Assembly (NCBI GenBank): GCA_024234075.1
Contig: JACKOV010000013.1
Coordinates: 1 to 21,383, forward strand
Direction of reading: 5' to 3'
Source of the DNA: Nevskiaceae bacterium
GTDB lineage: Bacteria > Pseudomonadota > Gammaproteobacteria > Steroidobacterales > Steroidobacteraceae
Length of the DNA: 21,383 nt
The notes beneath the pieces are model-generated. The model was not told the origin of the DNA, did no database searches, and saw only the letters and a program-made list of their open reading frames with translations. Each line of letters begins with the position of its first letter. Within the stretch, counting starts at the first letter, position 1. This document shows, in pieces, positions 8,322 to 14,215 of the stretch. Position numbers and translations under genes: made by a program.

Positions 8322-9130
8322 GCACGGCGGCGATTCGTCTCAGTCAGGTCTCGAAGTCCTACCGGAGCACGGGTCGTTACTTCGGCTCGCGCAGCTCGCA
8401 GGTGCAGGCGGTACGCGATGTCTCGCTGGAGATTGCTGCCGGGGCGGCGTTTGCGCTGGTCGGCGAAAGCGGCTCGGGCAAGAGCACGCTGGCGCGCATG
8501 ATCACGGGCCTGGAAGCACCGGATGCAGGCCGCATCGAAGTCAGCGGGATGGTGCTATTGCCGCGCACGCGACACGAATGGCAAACGCTGCGTCGTCGCG
8601 TGCAGATCGTTTTTCAGGATCCCTATTCTGCGCTCGATCCGCTGATGACGATCGGACGCAGCATCGAAGAACCTCTGATCAGCCTGACTGACCTACCGGC
8701 TTCGACGCGTCGCGGCAGGGTCGTCGATGCGCTGCACAGCGTCGGACTGCCCGACCGTGTCTACGACGCGTATCCACACCAGCTCAGCGGCGGTGAGCGC
8801 CAGCGGGTCTGCATCGCGCGTGCGCTAGCGCCCCGCCCGGACATCATCGTCTGCGACGAACCAGTGTCGGCACTGGATCGCTGTACTCAATCGCAGGTGA
8901 TCGAGTTGCTGCGCGAGCTGAAACGCGAGCGCAACCTGACCTATGTCTTCATATCGCACGATCTGTCGACCGTGGAGCTGCTGTGCGATGAGGTCGCGGT
9001 AATGCGCCAGGGCGAGATCATCGAGCACGGGCCGTGTTCGCGGGTCATGGCTGTACCCGAGCAACCCTACACGCGGGACTTGCTGGAAGCTGCGCGTTAC
9101 TTTCAGCAAGGACTCGCGGGAGAAGCGTGA
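8318..9130 (+). CDS. ABC transporter ATP-binding protein (DppF/NikE type)
   Basis: This 270-residue protein is the second ATPase of the importer and pairs with the DppD-like subunit. Walker A GESGSGKST is at 49-57, 'VFQDPYSALDPLMTIG' at 98-113, the signature LSGGE at 156-160, Walker B ends in D180-E181, and the His switch is in 'FISHDLSTV'. It ends with the family's 'PYTRDLLEAA'. The start codon is TTG at 8318, inside a TTGA overlap with the previous stop. AGGAG at 8306-8310 lies seven bases upstream and supports this rare start. It is the last gene of the operon. Confidence 0.92.
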   Translation: MSTAAIRLSQVSKSYRSTGRYFGSRSSQVQAVRDVSLEIAAGAAFALVGESGSGKSTLARMITGLEAPDAGRIEVSGMVLLPRTRHEWQTLRRRVQIVFQDPYSALDPLMTIGRSIEEPLISLTDLPASTRRGRVVDALHSVGLPDRVYDAYPHQLSGGERQRVCIARALAPRPDIIVCDEPVSALDRCTQSQVIELLRELKRERNLTYVFISHDLSTVELLCDEVAVMRQGEIIEHGPCSRVMAVPEQPYTRDLLEAARYFQQGLAGEA

Positions 9131-9145
9131 CCGACGAGCCGGGCT

Positions 9146-9171
9146 GCCGCGGCCGCATCCATGGCCGTGGC
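9146..9171 (+). terminator. GC-rich hairpin after the ABC operon, possible terminator
   Basis: GCCGCGGCC (9146-9154) pairs with GGCCGTGGC (9163-9171) through nine pairs, including one G-U, with an eight-base loop. It begins 15 bases after the last stop of the ABC operon and lies before the nrd promoter, where a terminator would be expected. No T run follows, so intrinsic termination is unproven. Confidence 0.35.
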
Positions 9172-9217
9172 TCGCTGCCGAAAGGTGTCGAGAGCACCCG
9201 GCCCTCTCAAGCAGGCG

Positions 9218-9246
9218 TTGACGCCACCCGCTCGACCCAATATCTT
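9218..9246 (+). promoter_or_regulatory. Sigma-70-type promoter of the nrdAB operon
   Basis: TTGACG (9218-9223) and TATCTT (9241-9246) are separated by exactly 17 bases, close to the sigma-70 consensus. Transcription would start at about 9253, just before the cobalamin riboswitch. Confidence 0.7.
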
Positions 9247-9250
9247 GTGT
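9235..9250 (+). promoter_or_regulatory. Candidate NrdR box over the nrdAB -10 element
   Basis: ACCCAATATCTTGTGT matches the known NrdR-box consensus ACACWATATATWGTGT at 14 of 16 positions. It covers the -10 hexamer TATCTT, so bound NrdR would block RNA polymerase. NrdR is the ATP/dATP-sensing repressor of ribonucleotide reductase genes. Boxes normally come in pairs; I see no clear second copy at the usual spacing. Confidence 0.6.
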
Positions 9251-9252
9251 CT

Positions 9253-9455
9253 CGTTACGGTGCCCACCACAACATGGTGGGCTGAAAAGGGAATCCGGTG
9301 CCGGCACGAACGTGTCCAGGCCGGAGCTGCCCCGCAGCGGTAGGTGAAAACGAAAGGCGCATCAGCACTGGGTCGAGCACCCGGGAAGCGCGCCGGAGTA
9401 GGCGGTCGAAGCTCAGCTTCCGACCTCGTTCACGAGCCCGAAGACCTGCCGTAGC
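9253..9455 (+). ncRNA. Cobalamin riboswitch upstream of nrdA
   Basis: The conserved parts of the cobalamin aptamer appear in order: GGTGCC, a P3 hairpin (GCCCACC 9262-9268 with GGTGGGC 9276-9282), GGGAATCCGGTG (9290-9300), AGCTGCCCCGCAGCGGTA (9325-9342), CACTGG, CCGGGAAGCG and the B12 box AGCCCGAAGACCTGCC (9435-9450). TCCGG (9294-9298) pairs with CCGGA (9321-9325) to form the central stem. The aptamer binds adenosyl- or another cobalamin and normally turns expression off. It sits between a good promoter and nrdA, so B12 should repress this reductase. Streptomyces nrdAB is a known example of the same logic. Confidence 0.92.
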
Positions 9456-9687
9456 CGCCGCGCCGCAAGGCGCGCCGAAGGCTGTCGGGCTCTCGTGGGA
9501 GGAGCAGGCGGATCAGGTTCGTGCCGTTCAGGCGCGTGCCCGTTTCGTCCTGCATTTCGATACGACGCCCGTTTTCGCTCGCGGGAGCGAAGGCCGGCGT
9601 CGGACTGCGCGGGTGGCTCTCATCCCGGATGTCCGCTTGCCGGCACGCGTTCCCGGCGGGCCCGACATCGAATCGAGGAGAACCGCC
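9456..9687 (+). promoter_or_regulatory. Long expression platform/leader of nrdA
   Basis: About 230 bases separate the riboswitch from the nrdA start, much more than usual. It holds a 6-bp GC stem with a GCAA tetraloop (9459-9474) whose right side can also pair with aptamer bases 9388-9394. It also holds a long hairpin at 9563-9602. A purine-rich ribosome-binding site, GAGGAG, is at 9675-9680. A second SD-like GGGAGGAG at 9497-9504 has no start codon at a usable distance. No intrinsic terminator with a T tract is seen. The frame of nrdA is open through this leader, but this looks incidental. Confidence 0.5.
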
Positions 9688-12087
9688 GTGAATGCCGCCC
9701 TGCCCCGCACCGATGCACCGCCATCGGCCCAAACCGACTTCCATCTGACGTCCCCGCCCGCCGCTCGACCGCAGATGCGGGTGACCAAGCGCAGCGGTGC
9801 GCACGAAGCCGTGGACGTCAACAAGATCGTCCGCGCCGTAGCGCGCTGCGCCGACGGACTGCCCGCCGTCGATCCGCTGCGCGTCGCGCTGAAGACGATC
9901 GCCGGTCTCTACGACGGCGCCACCACCCGCGAACTCGACGAACTGTCGATCCGCACCGCCGCCTCGTTCACCTTCGAGGAGCCGGAGTACTCCCGCCTCG
10001 CCGCACGCCTGCTTGCCGGCTTCATCGACAAGGAGTTGCATGGCGTCGGCGTGCATTCGTTCTCGCAGTCGATCCGCCTGGGCTACGACGTCGGGCTGAT
10101 CAACGAACGCGTGCTGGAGTTCGTCGAAACCCATTCGCGCAAGCTCAATGACGCGATCGACGCGCAGGCGACCCAGGCGTTCGAATACTTCGGCCTCAAG
10201 ACGCTATACGACCGGTACCTGCTCAAGCACCCGCTGCGGCGGGTCGCGCTCGAATCGCCGCAGCACTTCTGGATGCGGATCGCCTGCGCACTCAGCACCG
10301 GCGTGCACGAGGCCATCGAGCTCTACCGGCTGTTCGCGTCGCTGGATTACGTGCCGAGCTCGCCGACGCTGTTCAATGCCGGCACGCGCCACGAACAGCT
10401 CTCCAGCTGCTTTCTGCTCGACTCGCCGGCCGATTCACTCGATGCGATCTACGACCGGTACAAGGACATCGCGCTGCTGTCCAAATTCTCGGGCGGCATC
10501 GGCGTCGCCTGGCACCGGGTGCGCGCCAGCGGTTCGCTGATCCGCGCGACCAATGGCCTTTCGAACGGCATCGTGCCCTGGCTCAAGACGCTCGATGCTT
10601 CGGTCGCGGCGGTCAACCAGGGCGGCAAGCGCAAGGGCGCAGCCTGTGCGTATCTCGAGCCCTGGCATGCCGACGTGGAAGCCTTCCTCGAACTGCGCGA
10701 CAACACCGGTGACGAAAACCGGCGCACACACCATCTGAACATCGCCAACTGGATCTGCGACCTGTTCATGCGGCGGGTGGAGAACGACCAAGCCTGGTCG
10801 CTGTTCGATCCGAAGGACGTGCCCGAGCTGCCGGATCTGTGGGGCGAGGCTTTCGATGCCGCCTATGTCCAGGCCGAAGCCCGCGGCCTGGCGAAAAAGA
10901 CCCTGCCGGCGCGTGATCTCTATGCGCGGATGATGCGCACCCTGGCGCAGACCGGCAACGGCTGGATGACCTTCAAGGACAAGTCCAATCGTGCCTGCAA
11001 CCAGACGGCGCTGCCGGGGCGCGTGGTGCATCTGTCCAACCTCTGCACCGAAATCCTCGAGGTGACCAGCGAGACCGAAACAGCCGTCTGCAATCTCGGC
11101 TCCGTCAACCTCGCCCGCCATGTCCATGGCGATGCATTCGATTTCGACAAGCTGGCGCAGACCGTACAACTCGCCGTCCGCCAGCTCGATCGGGTGATCG
11201 ATCTGAACTACTACCCGATCGCCACCACGCGCGCCTCGAACATGCGCTGGCGGCCGGTCGGACTCGGCGTGATGGGTCTGCAAGACGTGTTCTTCCGGCT
11301 ACGGCTGCCATTCGACGGCCCCGAAGCGCGCGCGCTGTCGACGCGTATCGCCGAAACCATCTACTTCCATGCGTTGCAGACCTCGATGGAGCTGGCGCGC
11401 GAGCTCGGTCCGCACGACGCGTTCGCCGAGACGCGTGCCGCACGCGGCGAACTGCAATTCGATGTCTGGTCGGTCACGCCGGCCGATGCCGCGCGCTGGA
11501 ACACACTGCGCGAGGAAATCCGCAACCACGGCCTGCGCAACAGTTTGTTGATCGCCATCGCGCCGACCGCGACCATAGCCTCGATCGCCGGCTGCTACGA
11601 ATGCATCGAGCCGCAGGTCTCGAACCTGTTCAAGCGCGAGACCCTTTCCGGCGACTTCCTGCAGGTGAACCGATACCTGGTGACGGAGTTGCAGCAGCTC
11701 GGCCTGTGGAACGATGCGATGCGCGACGCCATCAAGCAGGCCGATGGTTCGGTGCAAGGCATCGGGCAGATCCCGGAGCCGCTGCGGGCGATCTATCGCA
11801 CGGCCTGGGAGCTGCCGATGCGGGCGCTGATCGATCTCGCGGCGGAACGCGGGCCGTTCATAGACCAGAGCCAGTCGCTGAACCTGTTCATCGCCAATCC
11901 CAACATCGGCCAGTTGTCGAGCATGTACATGTATGCGTGGAAGCGCGGCCTGAAGACCACGTACTACCTGCGCTCGAGACCCGCGACCAGCATCGCCAAG
12001 ACCACGGTCGCGACGCCATCGACGGATGCAGCGACGTCGGTCGCCTGCTCACTCGAGAATCCCGACAGCTGCGAGGCCTGCCAATGA
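9688..12087 (+). CDS. nrdA: Ribonucleoside-diphosphate reductase, alpha subunit (class Ia)
   Basis: This 799-residue protein is the catalytic subunit that reduces ribonucleoside diphosphates to deoxy forms. One ATP-cone regulatory domain starts near residue 30 (MRVTKRSG). The active site is complete: Cys241 in SSCFLLD and Cys468 in VCNLGSVNL form the redox pair, and Asn451, Cys453 and Glu455 lie in NLCTEI, where Cys453 is the thiyl-radical residue. Tyr759-Tyr760 in KTTYYLRSR are the radical-transfer tyrosines, and the tail ends with Cys795 and Cys798 for thioredoxin/glutaredoxin exchange. The start is GTG at 9688, with GAGGAG seven bases upstream. The open frame to 9298 runs through the riboswitch and is rejected. 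The stop overlaps nrdB (ATGA). The upstream riboswitch and NrdR box point to control by B12 and nucleotide level. Confidence 0.97.
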   Translation: MNAALPRTDAPPSAQTDFHLTSPPAARPQMRVTKRSGAHEAVDVNKIVRAVARCADGLPAVDPLRVALKTIAGLYDGATTRELDELSIRTAASFTFEEPEYSRLAARLLAGFIDKELHGVGVHSFSQSIRLGYDVGLINERVLEFVETHSRKLNDAIDAQATQAFEYFGLKTLYDRYLLKHPLRRVALESPQHFWMRIACALSTGVHEAIELYRLFASLDYVPSSPTLFNAGTRHEQLSSCFLLDSPADSLDAIYDRYKDIALLSKFSGGIGVAWHRVRASGSLIRATNGLSNGIVPWLKTLDASVAAVNQGGKRKGAACAYLEPWHADVEAFLELRDNTGDENRRTHHLNIANWICDLFMRRVENDQAWSLFDPKDVPELPDLWGEAFDAAYVQAEARGLAKKTLPARDLYARMMRTLAQTGNGWMTFKDKSNRACNQTALPGRVVHLSNLCTEILEVTSETETAVCNLGSVNLARHVHGDAFDFDKLAQTVQLAVRQLDRVIDLNYYPIATTRASNMRWRPVGLGVMGLQDVFFRLRLPFDGPEARALSTRIAETIYFHALQTSMELARELGPHDAFAETRAARGELQFDVWSVTPADAARWNTLREEIRNHGLRNSLLIAIAPTATIASIAGCYECIEPQVSNLFKRETLSGDFLQVNRYLVTELQQLGLWNDAMRDAIKQADGSVQGIGQIPEPLRAIYRTAWELPMRALIDLAAERGPFIDQSQSLNLFIANPNIGQLSSMYMYAWKRGLKTTYYLRSRPATSIAKTTVATPSTDAATSVACSLENPDSCEACQ

Positions 12088-13124
12088 GCACCGCGATCGA
12101 TATCCGCACCGCCGATACCCATGCCACCCTGCTCGATGCGGGGTTCGACCTGACACTGCGGCCGATGCGCTATCCCCCGTTCTACGAGATGTATCGCGCC
12201 GCGATCAAGAACACCTGGACGGTGGAGGAAATCGACTTCCAGATCGATCTCGGCCATCTCACCCAGCGCATGAGTCCGGCCGACCGGCACCTGATCGAGC
12301 GACTGGTAGCGTTCTTCGCGACCGGTGATTCGATCGTATCGAACAACCTGGTGATCAGCCTGTACCGGCACATCAACTCGCCGGAAGCCCGGATGTACCT
12401 TTCCCGGCAGCTGTATGAAGAAGCCCTGCATGTCCAGTTCTATCTGACGCTGCTCGACAACTATGTGCCGGACGCGGCTCGCCGTGCCCAGGCTTTTTCC
12501 GCGATCGAGAACATTCCGTCGATCCGCGCCAAAGCCCGGTTCTGCGACAAGTGGACCGGCTACGTGGCGGATCTGCAGCGGATCGAGACCGACGAGGACC
12601 GGCGACGCTTCCTGATGAACCTGACCTGCTTCGCCAGCTGCATCGAAGGTCTTTTCTTCTTCGGCGCGTTCGCCTACGTCTATTTCCTGCGCTCGCGCGG
12701 CCTGCTGCCGGGGCTTGCGGCCGGGACCAACTGGGTGTTCCGTGACGAAAGCGCGCACATGGCGTTCGCGCTGGAAGTGATCCGTACGGTCCGCCGCGAA
12801 CAGCCGCAACTGTTCGATGAACGTTGGGCGCAAGATGTCACGGCGATGATCGAAGAAGCCGTGGATTGCGAGGCCGCCTTCGCCGCCGACGTGCTGTCCG
12901 GCGGCGTGGTCGGCCTGACCTTGAGCGAAATGCGGCAGTATCTCGAGTACGTAGCTGACCAGCGGCTGGCGGCGCTGCAGTTGCCGCCGCGCTTCCATGC
13001 CCGCAACCCGTTTCCGTTCATGGAACTGCAGGATGTGCAAGAGCTGACCAATTTCTTCGAGCGGCGTGTATCCGCTTACCAGGTGGCGGTGCAAGGCGAG
13101 ATCTGTTTCGATGCGAACTTCTGA
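12084..13124 (+). CDS. nrdB: Ribonucleoside-diphosphate reductase, beta subunit (class Ia)
   Basis: This 346-residue protein is the radical-generating partner of NrdA. The diiron ligands are visible: Asp82 (TGDSIVSNN), Glu113 and His116 (EALHVQFY), Glu188 (SCIEGLFFF), and Glu222 and His225 (RDESAHMAF). Tyr120, seven residues after Glu113, is the position of the tyrosyl radical. This places it with the Tyr-radical diiron enzymes and not the class Ic Mn/Fe type, which has Phe there. It needs oxygen to assemble its cofactor and needs no cobalamin. The ATG at 12084 overlaps the nrdA stop, so the two subunits should be made together. Confidence 0.97.
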   Translation: MSTAIDIRTADTHATLLDAGFDLTLRPMRYPPFYEMYRAAIKNTWTVEEIDFQIDLGHLTQRMSPADRHLIERLVAFFATGDSIVSNNLVISLYRHINSPEARMYLSRQLYEEALHVQFYLTLLDNYVPDAARRAQAFSAIENIPSIRAKARFCDKWTGYVADLQRIETDEDRRRFLMNLTCFASCIEGLFFFGAFAYVYFLRSRGLLPGLAAGTNWVFRDESAHMAFALEVIRTVRREQPQLFDERWAQDVTAMIEEAVDCEAAFAADVLSGGVVGLTLSEMRQYLEYVADQRLAALQLPPRFHARNPFPFMELQDVQELTNFFERRVSAYQVAVQGEICFDANF

Positions 13125-13166
13125 CTGGAATTCGGCCTCGGATCAGCCGGGCATGGAGAAGCAATC

Positions 13167-13586
13167 ATGAGCGATGCGGCAGAGCTGACCGAGAAGATTC
13201 CGCCGGGCGTCGTCGTGGAGGCGACGCTGGTGGAGATCGTGTTCCCCGGCGCGACCAATCACTACGGCACACTGTTCGGCGGACAGGCCCTGGCGATGAT
13301 GGACAAGGCGGCGTTCATCGTCGCGTCGCGTTACACGCGACGCACCGTGGTCACGGCCTCCAGCGAGCGCATCGACTTCCACGTCCCGGTACGCCAGGGC
13401 CAGCTGGTCGAGCTGCATGCCCGCATCGTCGCCACCGGCCGTACCTCGTTGACGGTGGATGTGGCTCTGTATGCCGAAGATCTGCTCAGCGGCGCACGGC
13501 AGCTTGCGACCCGGGGGCAGCTGGTGATGGTGGCGCTGGATCCGGCGGGCAAGCCCTGCCAGGTTCCACCGCTAGCCGCCAGGTAG
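13167..13586 (+). CDS. Acyl-CoA thioesterase, hotdog fold (YciA-like)
   Basis: This 139-residue protein is a single hotdog domain of the acyl-CoA hydrolase (ACOT/YciA) type, which splits acyl-CoA into free acid and CoA in the cytoplasm. The family signature NHYGTLFGGQALAMMD (31-46) holds the conserved Asn31, the GG pair (38-39) and the acidic Asp46. 'ASSERIDFHVPVRQGQLVEL' follows as in the family. GGAG at 13155-13158, eight bases before the ATG, supports the start. It is 42 bases after nrdB with no terminator between, so it may be co-transcribed under the same riboswitch. Its link to DNA precursor synthesis is not obvious. The chain-length preference cannot be read from sequence. Confidence 0.9.
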   Translation: MSDAAELTEKIPPGVVVEATLVEIVFPGATNHYGTLFGGQALAMMDKAAFIVASRYTRRTVVTASSERIDFHVPVRQGQLVELHARIVATGRTSLTVDVALYAEDLLSGARQLATRGQLVMVALDPAGKPCQVPPLAAR

Positions 13587-13630
13587 AGGCGCCATGCAGC
13601 CTGCCTGCGTCCCGCAATTCGTACCCAGCG

Positions 13631-13870
13631 ATGGCTGAAGTCTCTGGCAAAGGACTCTGCCCACTCTGTGGCAGGGGCAACGATTGCGGTGTCGAAGCCG
13701 GGCGCGGCAACTGCTGGTGCTTTTCCACGGGTGTTCCGGAAGACCTGCTGGAGACCTTGCCGGAGGAACTCCGGATGGAAGCCTGCATCTGCGCAAGCTG
13801 CATCGAATCGCATCGTCGGCTGCCGAAGCCGCAACAGGCACTGCGCCGGATCCTGCGACGTCGGAGCTGA
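13631..13870 (+). CDS. Small cysteine-rich CWC-family protein
   Basis: This 79-residue protein matches the Cys-rich CWC family. It has CPLCG (Cys10, Cys13), NDC (Cys19), the name-giving CWC (Cys28-Trp29-Cys30), then CICASC (Cys52, Cys54, Cys57) and a basic C-terminal helix. The eight cysteines probably bind zinc. The family function is unknown. It follows the thioesterase by 44 bases and may belong to the same transcript, although its own ribosome-binding site is poor. Confidence 0.8.
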   Translation: MAEVSGKGLCPLCGRGNDCGVEAGRGNCWCFSTGVPEDLLETLPEELRMEACICASCIESHRRLPKPQQALRRILRRRS

Positions 13871-13913
13871 GTCCGGGCAGCCACCGGCCCGCGGGTACGA
13901 TATAATCCCGGAC
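13871..13913 (+). promoter_or_regulatory. Promoter of the btu-cob operon with flanking inverted repeat
   Basis: A perfect -10 hexamer TATAAT sits at 13901-13906, just before the second riboswitch. The -35 region 16-18 bases upstream is poor. A perfect 7-bp inverted repeat, GTCCGGG (13871-13877) and CCCGGAC (13907-13913), brackets the -10. It begins directly after the CWC gene stop. It could be an operator, or a hairpin ending the upstream transcript. Confidence 0.5.
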
Positions 13914-14128
13914 GTTGGTGCATCTCCCGGCTTTCCGCCGGGAGAGTTAAACGGGAATCAGGAAGAGTGGGACCTTTGCGCCCACTCCAAACCTGAGCTG
14001 CCCCCGCAACGGTAAGCGGAAGGGAGCGACTCTTGCTCCCCGCGCATGTCACTGCCACTGGGAAGCCTGCTTCGGCGGCGCTCCCTGGGAAGGCGGCATG
14101 TGTCGACCCGCCAGCCCGGATACCGGCC
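13913..14128 (+). ncRNA. Cobalamin riboswitch upstream of btuB
   Basis: This is a textbook cobalamin aptamer: TTGGTGC, a 9-bp hairpin (13923-13931 with 13937-13945), AGTTAAACGGGAATCAGG, a 7-bp stem (GAGTGGG 13965-13971 with CCCACTC 13981-13987) inside TCAGG/CCTGA, then GAGCTGCCCCCGCAACGGTA, CCACTGGGAAG, CTGGGAAGGCGGCATG (14085-14100) and the B12 box GCCAGCCCGGATACCGGCC (14109-14127). It should lower expression of the btuB-cobT operon when cobalamin is plentiful. Confidence 0.96.
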
Positions 14129-14137
14129 AACACGGTG

Positions 14138-14159
14138 GCATGCCGCTCGCGCGGCATGC
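14138..14159 (+). promoter_or_regulatory. Expression-platform hairpin of the btuB riboswitch
   Basis: GCATGCCGC (14138-14146) and GCGGCATGC (14151-14159) form a perfect 9-bp stem with loop TCGC, 10 bases after the B12 box. The left arm can instead pair with GCGGCATG at 14093-14100 inside the aptamer, so the two structures exclude each other. Only TTT follows after one G, so it is a weak intrinsic terminator at best. The btuB start lies 56 bases further on. Confidence 0.55.
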
Positions 14160-14215
14160 GTTTGCGCCAGTCCGCGGGGAAGCGGACCAGCGCGTTTTGT
14201 TCAGGTGTTCCACAT

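Noticed and set aside
9497..9504. Second SD-like GGGAGGAG in the nrdA leader
   Set aside because: No start codon lies within 5-12 bases; the nearest GTG (9520) is 15 bases away.
9298..9687. N-terminal extension of NrdA by 130 residues
   Set aside because: The frame is open, but it runs through the cobalamin riboswitch and leader. GTG at 9688 has a well-spaced GAGGAG and gives a normal-sized protein.
14033..14215. Extended BtuB N-terminus
   Set aside because: The extra part is the riboswitch and its platform; the signal peptide begins at the ATG at 14216.
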